Of a DNA stretch of 64,000 nt, positions 26,727 through 37,189 are shown in pieces. Numbering within the stretch: the first letter of the stretch is position 1; each line of letters begins with the position of its first letter. The position numbers were made by a program, and so were the translations under genes. The stretch is from positions 1,054,001-1,118,000 of the forward strand of contig CAWDDW010000003.1 of the NCBI GenBank assembly GCA_963801185.1, written 5' to 3'. Source of the stretch: Palsa-601 sp963801185 (GTDB taxonomy: Bacteria; Actinomycetota; Acidimicrobiia; Acidimicrobiales; Bog-793). The notes beneath the pieces were generated by a model. It saw only the letters and a program-made list of their open reading frames with translations, was not told where the DNA came from and did not search any database.

Positions 26727-28420
26727 CAGCTGTCCGGCCGTCCGAGGCCTTCGGATGGCAGCCAGACGCCGCGTTCACGCGCGACCTCGAGAGCCGATGC
26801 GTATCCGGCATCGGCGTGGCGCATGACGCCGGTACCGGGGTCGTTCGTGAGCACGCGGCGGAGCCGCTCTGCAGCGAGCGGCGTGCCATCGGCGACTACC
26901 ACGACACCTGCGTGGATGGAGCGCCCGATCCCGACGCCCCCACCGTGATGGACGGAGACCCATGACGCTCCTGATGACGTGTTGAGGAGGGCGTTCAGGA
27001 TCGGCCAGTCGGCGATGGCGTCCGAGCCGTCGGCCATTGCCTCGGTCTCGCGGTAGGGCGAGGCGACCGAGCCAGAGTCGAGGTGGTCGCGCCCGATGAC
27101 GATGGGTGCGGTGACCTCCCCCGATGCGACGAGATCGTTGAAAGCCAGACCTGCCCGATGCCGCTCGCCGTAGCCGAGCCAGCAGATGCGAGCCGGGAGG
27201 CCCTGGTACGCCACCTTGTCCTCGGCCATCCGGATCCACCGGAGGAGGTCTTCAGCTTCGGGGAAAGCGGAGATCACGGCCCTGTCGGTCGCGCCGATGT
27301 CGGCGGGGTCGCCCGAGAGGGCCGCCCAGCGGAAGGGCCCCTTGCCCTCGCAGAAGAGGGGCCGGATGTAAGCCGGCACGAAGCCGGGGTAGGCGAAAGC
27401 CCGGTCGAAACCCCCCGCCTCGGCCTCGGCACGGATCCCGTTGCCGTAGTCGAAGACCTCGGCGCCCTTGTCCAAGAACTCGACCATTCCCATGACGTGC
27501 ACCGTCATGGAGGCCCTGGCCCGCCGCAGGTACTCGTCGAGGTCGCTTTCACGAAGCTCTGTGGCCTCCTCGAGCGAGAGCCCGGCAGGGATGTAGGTCG
27601 CCGGGTCGTGAGCCGACGTCTGGTCCGTCACGATGTCGATCGGCACGTCCGAGGCAGCGAGGCGGGGCACGATCTCGGCGGCGTTGCCGATGAGCGCGAT
27701 CGAGAGCGGTCGCCGATCCGCCGCGGCCGCCGTGGCGAGCTGCACCGCCTCTTCGATCGAGGTGCAGAGGACGTCGACGTACCGGGACTCGTGCCGGCGC
27801 TCTGCGTGCGACGGGTCCACCTCGACGCAGATCGCGACGCCGCCGTTCATCGTCACCGCCAGCGGCTGGGCGCCGCCCATGCCCCCGAGGCCGGCGGTGA
27901 GGACGATGCGGCCGGCGAGCGTCCCTCCGTAACGGTGGAGCCCGATCGCGGCGAAGGTCTCGTAAGTCCCTTGCAGGATGCCCTGAGTGCCGATGTAGAT
28001 CCACGAGCCGGCAGTCATCTGGCCGTACATCGTGAGGCCCTTTGCCTCGAGGCGGCGGAACTCGGCCGGCGTCGCCCAGTCCGGCACGAGCAACGAGTTG
28101 GCGATGAGGACGCGGGGCGCCCACTCATGGGTCTGGAAGACCCCGACCGGCTTGCCGGACTGCACGAGCAGGGTCTCGTCGTCCCGCAGGTCGCGCAACG
28201 TTGCCACGATCGTGTCGAAGGCCTCCCAACTGCGCGCGGCCCGGCCCGAACCGCCGTAGACCACGAGGTCGTCCGGGCGCTCGGCCACTTCCGGGTCGAG
28301 GTTGTTCATGAGCATGCGGAGGGCGGCCTCTTGAGACCAGCCCCTGCAGCTCAGCTCGCTTCCGCGTGGGGCGCGCACCACGCGGGCACCGTGATCGCTC
28401 GGCCGGGAGGTGTTCGTCAT
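26723..28420 (-). CDS. hutU: Urocanate hydratase HutU
   Basis: This 565-aa protein is full length. Family segments include ELSCRGWSQEAALRMLMNNL, YGGSGRAARSW, YIGTQGILQGTYETFAAIG, the NAD-binding GGMGGAQPLAVTMNGG, DQTSAHDP, EVFDYGNGIRAEA, YIRPLFCEGKGPFRWAALSG, RICWLGYGERHRAGL and VSVHHGGGVGIG. The Cys in PLFCEGKG is the known active-site region. It hydrates urocanate to imidazolone-propionate. It overlaps both neighbours by 4 bp (hutH upstream, hutF downstream), showing tight translational coupling of the pathway. Confidence 0.96.
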   Translation of the reverse strand: MTNTSRPSDHGARVVRAPRGSELSCRGWSQEAALRMLMNNLDPEVAERPDDLVVYGGSGRAARSWEAFDTIVATLRDLRDDETLLVQSGKPVGVFQTHEWAPRVLIANSLLVPDWATPAEFRRLEAKGLTMYGQMTAGSWIYIGTQGILQGTYETFAAIGLHRYGGTLAGRIVLTAGLGGMGGAQPLAVTMNGGVAICVEVDPSHAERRHESRYVDVLCTSIEEAVQLATAAAADRRPLSIALIGNAAEIVPRLAASDVPIDIVTDQTSAHDPATYIPAGLSLEEATELRESDLDEYLRRARASMTVHVMGMVEFLDKGAEVFDYGNGIRAEAEAGGFDRAFAYPGFVPAYIRPLFCEGKGPFRWAALSGDPADIGATDRAVISAFPEAEDLLRWIRMAEDKVAYQGLPARICWLGYGERHRAGLAFNDLVASGEVTAPIVIGRDHLDSGSVASPYRETEAMADGSDAIADWPILNALLNTSSGASWVSVHHGGGVGIGRSIHAGVVVVADGTPLAAERLRRVLTNDPGTGVMRHADAGYASALEVARERGVWLPSEGLGRPDSW

Positions 28421-30019
28421 TCAAGCGCTCCTATCTCCTTCTCGACGGCGGCGAGCAGCTCGCCCGACCGCACGAGCTCGATGGCGGCGTCCACATCGGG
28501 CTTCAGCTCTCGGTCCTGGTCGAGGTGGGCGACTCGCCGGCGGAGCGCCGCGAGTGCCGCTGCCGTTCCTCGGGCGGGCATGAGCGGCGCTCTCAGCTCA
28601 CAGCCCTGTCCTGCTGCCAGCACCTCGAGGGCGATGACCACCTCGGCGTTCGCGACGCACTCCCTCGCATGGCGGGCGGCGATCATGCCCATGCTGACAT
28701 GGTCCTCCTGGCCCGCCGACGAGGTGATCGAGTCGACTGCTGCCGGGTGGGCGAGCGACTTCGACTCCGAGACGAGGGAGGCCGCGGTGTACTGGCAGAC
28801 CATGAAGCCCGAGTTGACCCCGGCCTCTCCCACGAGAAACGGGGCCAATCCGTTCGAAGTCTTCGGATCGAGCAGGCGGTACAGCCTCCGCTCCGAGATC
28901 GACGCCAACCCGACGAGCGCGGCGGCCAGCGAGTCACAGGCGTGTGCCACCGGCTGGCCGTGGAAGTTCCCGCACGACAGGATCTCGCCGTCCTCGGTGA
29001 GCACGATCGGGTTGTCCGAGACTGACGCCAGCTCGATCTCGAGCGTCCGGATCGTCTGGGAGAGGACGTCGCGGACTGCCCCGTGCACCTGCGGGGCGCA
29101 CCGGATCGAGTAGGCGTCCTGCACGATGTGGTGGCCCTCACGGTGTGAGGCGAGGATCTCGCTGCCGGCGACGAGCCGGACGAGGTTGCGGGCCGAGGCT
29201 TGCTGGCCGGGGTGCGGTCGTAGGCCGACGACGCGGGGGTCGAACGCCCGATCGGTGCCGAGGATGGCCTCGATCGTGAGCGCGGCGGAGATGTCGGCGA
29301 GCTTGGCCAAATCGCGGGCTCGAGTGGCCGCGAGGGCGCCGACGGCGGTCATCCCCTGTGTCCCGTTGATGAGCGCGAGGCCTTCCTTCGCCTCGAGGGT
29401 GAGGGGCTCGAGCCCGCTTGCCTGCAGCGCGGCACGTGCGGCGACGGGCTCGACCGCGCCCGGAATCCGGACCATGCCCTCTCCGATCGCCCCGAGCGCG
29501 AGGTGGGCGAGAGGCGCCAGGTCACCCGAGGCCCCGAGCGACCCTTGCTCAGGGACGACGGGCAGTATCTGCTGCTCGAGCAGGTCGACGAACCGGTTCG
29601 CGACCTCCGCCCGCACGCCGGAGCACCCGAGGGCGAGGACGTGTGCTCGCAAGGCGAGCATTGCTCTCACCTCCGCCGCGGACAGCTCGTTTCCGACCGC
29701 GACCGCGTGTGAGCGGATGAGCCCGTGCTGGAGGGCCGAGGAGTGGTCGGCTGTCAAGGTGACATCGGCCAGGCTCCCAAAGCCCGTGGTCACGCCATAG
29801 ATGACCTCCCCCGAGGCGAGGGCGCGCTCCACCACGTCACGCGAGGCCCGGACCCGCGAGGACGCCGTCGCCGAACCTGGCGTGGGCTCCGCGCGCGATT
29901 GCCGCGACGTCGTCGATCGTGAGCGCTCCTCCGAGCTCCACTGTGTCGTCGCCGGCGGGAGAAGACCGGCCATCGCCGTTGACGGCTGCCTCGGGCACGG
30001 CGCCGATTCTGTCAGGCAC
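28417..30019 (-). CDS. hutH: Histidine ammonia-lyase HutH, single-base frameshift near its N-terminus
   Basis: The N-terminus is in one frame from ATG 30019 (PDRIGAVPEAAVNG, then VELGGALTIDDVAAIARGAH) and ends at a stop near 29837. The remainder is read in the next frame: ASSRVRASRDVVERALASG, VIYGVTTGFGSLADVTL, and the MIO-forming Ala-Ser-Gly in GSLGASGDLAPLAHLALG. One extra base around 29865-29875 reconciles both parts to about 533 aa. Without this correction the protein would start with an unlikely Ser/Arg-rich peptide. It deaminates histidine to urocanate, the first step. A methyltransferase gene ends 18 bp upstream on the same strand. Confidence 0.92.
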
Positions 30020-30037
30020 AGAGCTCGAGGCGCGCGC

Positions 30038-30883
30038 TCACGTCTCCTTCACCGCCCGGAGCGAGTACATCATCGGGACGGCCGGCATTCCCGGGGGTGT
30101 CGTCCAGACTCTCGGCTGCACTTCGACCAGCCACGGGAACCGCTTGAACGAGCACTCCGCGAACTCGTGCAGGAACTCGAGCCGCAGCCCAGCCTCGATG
30201 ACGGCCGTGACCACCTCCGACAACGGGTGAGCCCACTCGATGGTCCGCGAGCTCTCCAGCCGGGCCTCGGGATCGGTGTAGTCCTCCCCGCTGTCCCAGA
30301 CCATGGGGCCCTCGTTGAAGTAGGGGTACGCGACCGTCGGCGCGTCGTCGGCGAGCATCGAGTGGACCGGGTGGAATTCCGACAGGTAGAAGACGCCGCC
30401 CGGCCGGAGCAGGTCTGCGATGATCTCCGCCCAGGTCACGATGTCCGGCAACCAGTTGATCGCTCCCTTCCCGGTGTACACGACGTCGTAGGCCTGGCCG
30501 AGCGCTGCCCTGGCGTCGTAGACGTTCGCCTCGATGAAGCGGGCGTCGATGCCCATGGCGGACGCCAGCTCGCGGGCGGCCTCGACGGCCGGCCCGGAGA
30601 AGTCGAGGCCCGTTACCCGGGCGCCCTTCCTCGCGAGGCTGAGCGTGTCCAAGCCGAAATGGCATTGCAGATGGACGAGGTCCTTCCCGGCGAGATCCGG
30701 CAGCTCGTCGAGCTCGAAGCCGTGCAGGGTCTGCACTCCGGACTTGAACTCGTCCACACGATAGAAACGCGATCCCACGTGAATGGGCGTTCTCTCATCC
30801 CAGTTCGCACGGTTGAGCTGTAGCCATTCGGCCGCTGCAAGGCTGTCGGTTGCCTGTCCCGAACTGGGCTGATCCTCCGGCAC
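30038..30883 (-). CDS. Class I SAM-dependent methyltransferase
   Basis: This 281-aa cytoplasmic protein starts at GTG 30883. After EWLQLNRANWDERTPIHV comes motif I as DLVHLQCHFGLDTLSLARKG, then VTGLDFSGPAVEAARELA with the acidic residue binding the SAM ribose, FDVVYTG-like DVVYTGKGAINWLPD and LLRPGGVFYLSEFHPVHS. The substrate is unknown; the LQCHFGLDTLS group is common in actinobacteria. It lies 18 bp before hutH and probably heads the hut transcript, the hut promoter then lying in the 49 bp before it or in the preceding gene. A role in histidine metabolism is only suggested by position. Confidence 0.82.
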   Translation of the reverse strand: MPEDQPSSGQATDSLAAAEWLQLNRANWDERTPIHVGSRFYRVDEFKSGVQTLHGFELDELPDLAGKDLVHLQCHFGLDTLSLARKGARVTGLDFSGPAVEAARELASAMGIDARFIEANVYDARAALGQAYDVVYTGKGAINWLPDIVTWAEIIADLLRPGGVFYLSEFHPVHSMLADDAPTVAYPYFNEGPMVWDSGEDYTDPEARLESSRTIEWAHPLSEVVTAVIEAGLRLEFLHEFAECSFKRFPWLVEVQPRVWTTPPGMPAVPMMYSLRAVKET

Positions 30884-30932
30884 CCGGGAGAGCCTAGGTG
30901 CGCTCCCGGCTGGCTGGAGTTCCCGGCTGGAG

Positions 30933-32445
30933 TCAGGCGGTGCCGACCGGCTGAGCGACCATCGTCAGAGAGTGAAGGACGGTTCTCGCGACCTGTCCCG
31001 ATCCCGACAGGCCGATCCACACAAGGCGTGGATGGTGCAGGTCACCTCCGGTCACCTGCAACTCGAGTACGCCCATCTGTGGAACTCCGTACGGGCAGAC
31101 CGTGAACTGGTTGACGGTCAGACACGAGCTTCGAGAGCTGCCCCCGTCCCGAGTAGGCCTTCCACGGGTGGAGGTCCATCCGCAGGCCGTTCCCGCCGTA
31201 CCCGAAGAGGTCCTGGGCTGTCGGCTGCTGGAAGGGGCACGGGGGGTACACGTCCTTCTGGTCGGAGTCGAAGAGCACCTGATTGCTCGGCAGCGACGGC
31301 ACGTCGGTGCTGCAGACGGGCGTGTTCGAGATGTCGGTGTAGCTGATCTTCCAGGACTTCGGCACCCAGGCGGCCAGGCCTCTCCAGTTGACGAGGTGCC
31401 ACGCCGTAGTCGGCTTGTCGATCGGCCCCTTGCCGAGCGCGGTCAAGCGGGGCGCGAATCGCAACGTTCCCGCGATCTCGGGGGCGAGAGGTCCCTTCGT
31501 CACAACTTCCTCGAGATACCCGGGTACGTACAAGGTGACGGACTCGGCTCCCACCGCTCCCACGATCACCGGGACTCCGTGGACGTGGATCACGGGCTTG
31601 CCGGCGTACTTCGGTGGGATCTGCTTGATGTGAAACAGGTAGGCGGTGTTGGCTGGACCGGTGGTGCCCCCACAGGTCGTCGTCGGCTTGGCTCCGCCGA
31701 GCACGAGCTCACCGGGAGGCGGTGGGCTCTCGCACCCGCCGCCGCTGCCAGGGATCTCGACCCACCACTTGCCCGGGACCGAGAGCTGCACGTCGCCGTA
31801 GGGAACCGCCACGAGGTTCTTCAGCCCCAAGCTCGCGAACGGCCCTGCCGTCACGTGGAAGGGCGCAGAGCCCCCGCAGCTCACCGTGGTTGTCGGGACT
31901 TTCTCGATGAAGAACGCCTTGCTCAGCCCATCGAGGCGCACCAGCGCGGAGGGGAAGCTGGCACAGAGGTTCCCGCCTCCCCAGATCCAGCTCTTCGGGA
32001 CGGTGACGACGACATGGGAGACGGCCGGAAGCCCGGGCGAGAGCGTGACCCGCTCCGGCCGACCCGTCGTGACTGTGATGTAGCGAGGTGTGGCCCCGGT
32101 CGGGCCCTTCACGCCGACAGCCTGCTCGAGGCTCGGCCAGCCTTGGAGCTCGCACGTGTTGGTCGTCCTCACGGTGATGACGTCGTGGAAGCGGAGCCCC
32201 GCCTTCCGTGTCCCGTGCTGTGCGGCGTACATCGAGACCGTCAACCATTGCGGCTGGCAGGCCGGCGGGCGGTCGGCGGCCGGGAGGACCAGGCCGGGCA
32301 GGGTCGCCTTCGTCAGGTGCGCGGACTTCTTGTTCTGTTGATGGGAGCCGGCCGGCACGGAGTTGCACGCGGCGGCTCCCAGGGTGACTGCCGCCAGCAT
32401 GCTGGCCAATGCCATCAGGATCTTCGGTCTCTTGACGTTCGCCAT
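30933..32445 (-). CDS. Secreted lipoprotein of unknown function, frameshift near its C-terminus
   Basis: ATG 32445 starts ANVKRPKILMALASMLAAV with a lipobox GAAAC (Cys about 27). The mature protein is beta-rich with cysteines in pairs (PPACQPQW, TNTCELQG, GGGNLCASF, TVSCGGS). The main frame runs to about 31145 (HPWKAYSGRG) and then yields a basic, unlikely tail. In the next frame the chain goes on sensibly as CLTVNQFTVCPYGVPQ, VLELQVTGG and LVWIGLSGSGQVARTVLHSL to a stop at 30933. Removing one G in the five-base C run at 31141-31145 (plus strand) joins them. About 504 codons in all. Family unknown; probably an extracytoplasmic binding or envelope protein. Confidence 0.68.
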
Positions 32446-32539
32446 ACCCACAAGAAGCCCACAGGGGGGCAACTCGCGTACTCGGATCAGCCGGATCCGG
32501 GGATCAGCGGGATGCCCCCCGCCTCGGCGCGGCGGTGAG

Positions 32540-32900
32540 TCAGAACTCGACGGCGGTGCGAGCCACGTACTTGGACCCGGCGAGGTGCCGGAGCTCGGCC
32601 TTGATCTGGTCGACTGTGGCCGAGCTGGTGAGGTAGCAGCTCCACGGTGAGCGGTGCGGTCGCGGTCCAGTCAGATCCGCTGACAGCCGGTCCGGGGTTC
32701 TCATCGGTCAAGCTCCTCGCCTCGGCGCCTGTCGTCCCTGGCCTGAGCGTCACGACGATCTTGGCGGTGCCTGGCCCACCCGAACCGGTTGTCGGGGTCG
32801 AACTCGATCCCCCCGACGAGCAACCGGCAAGCGAGGCAGAGAGGATCGCGATCACTACCGCGCCGGCGCATTTGTGCCGGCGCCGCCAGGAGGATCTCAC
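32540..32900 (-). CDS. Small lipoprotein, frameshift in the C-terminal half
   Basis: GTG 32900 starts a lipoprotein signal (KCAGAVVIAILSASLAGCSS, Cys about 27), then a Ser/Gly linker and KIVVTLRPGTTGAEARSL. Near 32640-32650 the frame must change by one base to continue as SCYLTSSATVDQIKAEL and SKYVARTAVEF, ending at 32540. The combined protein has about 120 residues, and its mature part (charged helix ATVDQIKAELRHLAG between strands) looks like a compact extracytoplasmic alpha/beta domain. In the uncorrected frame the C-terminus is Arg-rich and not credible. No function can be proposed. It is downstream of the sedolisin, separated by a strong terminator hairpin. Confidence 0.55.
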
Positions 32901-32997
32901 GAAGCCGACTGTAGGGCGCGTGGCGGATCAGGGGCGGCACTGCGGCGTGAGGTCGCCGGCCTCTCGTCTGGGTGCTCCGGATCGCCCATCGAGCCGA

Positions 32998-33045
32998 CAT
33001 CTACCGATCTCGCTGATCGGCTAAGGCCGGCGAGATCGGTAGATG
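32998..33045 (-). terminator. Strong intrinsic-terminator-like hairpin after the sedolisin gene
   Basis: The arms CATCTACCGATCTCGC (32998-33013) and GCGAGATCGGTAGATG (33030-33045) are perfectly complementary over 16 bp with a 16-nt loop. It starts 17 bp past the sedolisin stop at 33062 (minus strand). No clear T-run follows, which is common for high-GC actinobacteria. The stretch 32901-32997 otherwise shows nothing notable. Confidence 0.75.
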
Positions 33046-33061
33046 GACTCATGGGCCCGGC

Positions 33062-36000
33062 TTAAGTGGGCGTCACCGTCGCCGTGGCAGGCAGTCCCTT
33101 GCCGAGCTTCGACTCCGCCACCACCGTGACGACGTAGGTCTTCTTGGCTGTCAGACCGCTGAGCGTGGCGGACAACTTGGTCGTCGTGACCGTGACGGTC
33201 TTTTGACCCTTCGAGGTCGCTGTGACCAGATATCCGCTGATCGAGTCGCCGCCCGTGGTGACGGGCGCCTTCCAAGACGCGGAGGCCGAATCCTTCCCGG
33301 CTGTCACCTTCAGGTCCTGCGGGGCGCTCGGTGCGCTCTTTGAGTACGTGAACGTTGCCGTTCTCGTCGTCGCGCTCGTCGGCTGCCCGACGATGGCGCC
33401 TCCGAGCGTGCTGATGGTGATGTCGACCTTGCCGGTCTTGGTGGAAGGCGGAGCGAGAACCTCGATCGGTCCACTCGACGTTATGAACGGCGAGCTGCAC
33501 GATCGTGGTGGCCGGCACCTTGCCGAAGTCGACGCTCACGAGGTTGGAGTCGAGCTGGGCGTCGATTGTGACGAACGTCCCCCCTTGCTCTCCACCGCTG
33601 CTCGGGCTGCTCGAGTTCACTATCGGTCGACCCGGTTCGACGAAGACATAGGTGTCCACGCTCGGATTGACCGCGCTGCAACCCGTCGCGCTGCACACGA
33701 GGACATCTGTCGCGATGTCGAAGAACTGCGGTGGGGTCACGGTGATAGATGTGTCGCTGTCGATCGCGAAGTTGGTCGTCGTCGAATCCAGGAAGTCGAG
33801 TCCTCCCTGGCCGACGAACGCGATCAGGTTCGCGTCCCTCAAACCCTTACCGGTGATCGTCAGCGCGGCGGGTGCGGGCTGTGACCCGACGTGTGCCGAG
33901 AGGCCTGTAAGTGTCGGCACACCCGCGAAGGCGAGCGATCCCGCCCGCGCGGTGCCGAGGCCGGCACTGTTCTGCACCGAGATCTCGGTCGGGTCGGGCT
34001 CAGTGGTGAGCGCAGTGATGTTCGCGTCGCCCGGAGCCCCGACGATGATCTGGTTAGCCTTGACACTGAGGAGGTCGAAGTCCTCCGAGGTGTTCACTCC
34101 GGCGGGGCCGATGTTGACCCAGTACAGGTCGAGCAGGTTGAACCCGTTGCCCGTGATGGTGATCGGCGTGCCGCCTGTCTCGCTCGCGTACCCCGGGGTC
34201 ACGCTCGTGATGGTCGGCAGCACGGAGTAGTCGTACTCGGTGGGCGCCGCCACCGCCTCGGTTCCCGGAGGCGCGACGAAGGCCCCGTTCGCCTGGAACG
34301 TTATAGGTCCCGAGTAAGCGGGCTCGATCGTGCTAGTGGCGCTCGGCCCGTTGGCGTTGCTCACGACGACCTGGGTCTGGCACATGGCCGTGAAGGCCGT
34401 GTCATTGGCGCAAACCGTGCCGCTTCCTTCAGCTGGCACGTCAACTGTGAGCTCGTCGTCGTCAAGGACGCTCACCGACGTGCCGGCCAGTGTGCCGAAC
34501 GTGACTCCGGTGACGCCGCCGGCCTCCTCGAAGCCACTGCCGACGATCGTGACCACGTTGCCGCCGCCGGCACCTCCGGTGCTCGACGAGACGTAGTCGA
34601 CGATCGGCGTCGGCGAGCCCGACGTGCCGCCTGTGTAGTGGAACAGGCTCGTCGTACCAGGTGAGCTTGACTCCACCGGCCCGGGCGAGGTCGATGTCGT
34701 GACAGTCACGACGTCACTACCGCCCTCCCCGGCGAAAGAGCCCGCCGGGCTCGTGTAAGGCGGTAGATCGACCGTCACGGCCGTCGAGGTCCAGTTGGTC
34801 ACCGTGGCGGCCACGTCGCCGAAGAACACCTGCCCGGTGTTGTCGCCGAAATTCGAGCCGTTGATGACGACGGTCCCCCCGCCGGTCGCCGGGCCGGCCG
34901 GCGGGACGATCCCGCTCACTGCCGGGGCGGCGGCTGCGCCCGTGGTCGCGAGCGCACACAGCTGGTTCGCGAGGCCCTCACCGTTCGGGTTCGTGATCCG
35001 AGGTGAGCCGAGACCCGATGCCAAGTCGTAGCCGGGCCCTGCGGGGTAAGTGGTGCCATTGCCGACATCGAGGTTGTCATTGTTCCCGACCGTGATGTCG
35101 TTGAAGGCGCTCGACGCGTCGGCTCCGGCTCCCACTTCGTACAGGAGTGGGTTCACAAAGCCGACATTGCCCGAGCCACACGCCGCCGACGCGTTCACCT
35201 CTGCCGTCATTGCCGCCCAGAGCGGCGTGGACGACGACGTGCCGCCGATCTGGAGCCACTGGCCGGAGTAGTAGATCGTGATCCCGGTTTGGGGGTCGGC
35301 GAGACCGGTCACGTCAGGCGCCTCGCGACACGAGGTCCCGCTCGGGAGGGTAGTGGGGTCACCGGCCAGGTGGTAGTTGTCCGCAGCCCCGGTCGGGTCG
35401 TCGCTGCAGGCCTGGTTGGCGGCCTCTTGCGCAGTGATGAACCCGGCCTGCCAGGACGGCATGGCCCAGGTCTCGGAGATCCCTCCGCCGCCTGCACCGC
35501 CGAAGTTCCCATTGTTCCAAACAGTCTCGTCGGGTGGGTAGCTCGACGTGAGGAAGGTCGTGCCACCGACCGACACGACGTATGGCTGGCTGGAGGGGTC
35601 GTCGAGCGAGAGATCTGTCGCTACGGGAGAGATGTTGTGACCCGCACAGTCGTCCGATCCGTCGTCCCCCGCCGAGGAGAAGACGGACTGACCTTGTGCC
35701 GCGGTCTGCTCGAAGATGTTGTTCTCCGCCTCCTGGACTCCGGGAGCACCGACCTGGAGCGCCGTCTCGCACACGCCCCAGCTGCTCGTGATCTGGTGAG
35801 CGTCGTCGGCAACCGCGATGGCGTTCCAGGTGTCGAGCGGCCCGAACGGGTCGTCCATGTTGGGACCCAAGAACACGTGGATGTGTGCGTCCGGTGCGAT
35901 GGCCGAGACGTCCTCGACGTCGAGGGCCGCCTCAGCCGATCCGGCGCCGGTGCCCGGACCGCCGTCCACCGTGATGTTCGTGATGTTCGAGGTGTGGTCA

Positions 36001-36956
36001 GCGCCGAAGTAGCACTCGTCGAACTGTTGGATGTCCGTCTTGAGGTAGGGCTCGAGCTCGTAGATGTCGACGGTCTGCCCGGCTCCGAGATCGCCCGCGC
36101 TGTACAGGCCGTTCACGCCGTACGCACTGGCCAGCTGCTGGTCGGTGGTCGCGCCGGTCTCGTCCTCGGCTGCTGCCGCCGGGCATGCGACCGGGCCGCC
36201 TGATCCAGAGCGCGGCGCGCTTGTGCGGGTCGCCTCGTGGGCCTGGCCGCTCGAGCGAGCGAGAGTGCTGGCCTCGCGCACGAGGTCGTCGAGACCGACG
36301 ACTGCCTGAACGTCGCGAGCGATCGAGACGGGCAGCCGGACACTCGACGTCGTGGCTTGCCCCAGGGCTCCACCGGCGAGGCTCACGCGCTCCAAACCGG
36401 TGTGAAAGGCCGTCTCGACACGGCTTGCGGACCCTCGCCAGGCGACGAGCAAACCGTTCGAGGAGACGCTCGTCACCTTCAGGCCGTCACTCAGCAACTG
36501 ATGCCGCACCGCCGCGATTGTGGCCTTCGTCGGCCCGAACCGGTCGGCGTACTGACCCTTGGCAAGGTAGTGGTGGTACAGCGGGGAGTGCGGGTTCGTG
36601 ACGTCGCTGATGAACCGTGTGATGGCCGCCTGGCTCCGAGGCTCGAGGGCGAGTGCGCCGGAGATCTCCGTCGTCGCTCGAACGGGGCCGAGGGCGCGTG
36701 CGCCGAGCGGCGCCAGGCGCGGCGCCGCCTGGACCGACGCGAGGGAGTCGAGGCGCGCCTGGCGCACCGAAGCCGACGCGACCGCGCTACCACCAGCCGC
36801 TGCGGCAAGGCCTGCAACGAGGGTGGCGGCGAGCGTTGCTCCGGCTGTGCGGCGAGCCCTTCCTCGGCGGTCGAACGGTCCCGACCTCGAGCGCCGGCCA
36901 CCGGCACTTGCAGTCGCTCTTGCCTGCCCCACTCGGACGTCGTTGTCCATCGCCAC
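33062..36956 (-). CDS. Secreted sedolisin (S53 serine-carboxyl peptidase) with five IPT/TIG domains and FN3, frameshift near the C-terminus
   Basis: GTG 36956 (next ATG 36950) follows GGGAGAG; about 1,297 residues. A basic N-terminus and hydrophobic stretch (GATLAATLVAGLAAAAGG) form the export signal. The prodomain (about 60-230: HSPLYHHYLAKGQYADRFGP) is the Pro-kumamolisin type. The catalytic Glu and Asp lie in SAEAALDVEDVSA (about 339 and 343) and the Ser in GGTSSSTPLWAAM (about 573); YDLASGLGSP forms the calcium site region. Then come five IPT-like repeats (for example SGIVPPAGPATGGGTVVING and ITSVTPGYASETGGTPITI) and one FN3 domain (SAPQDLKVTAGKDSASASW). After NVEWT near 33470 one extra base must be skipped to reach IEVLAPPSTKTGKVDITI and the FN3. 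Sedolisins are acid-active; the repeats probably attach it to polymers or the cell surface. Confidence 0.88.
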
Positions 36957-37189
36957 GATGCTCTCCCAGGTAGTCGTGATGTCACGGGACGAAGGCTCCC
37001 GTGGCCACACAGCGGTCTACCAACCCTCCACCGAAGCGTCAATGGGGAAAGCACGGCCTGCCCGTGATGTCGTCCACCTCGTGGCGGCGATGGCCTGGCT
37101 CGTCCGCAGCGCGCTCAGCGCCTGCCGGCGCTCGATATGACAGCTGGTGAGCCGGGTGGTGATACAGCCGTCTCGTACCATCGCAAGGC

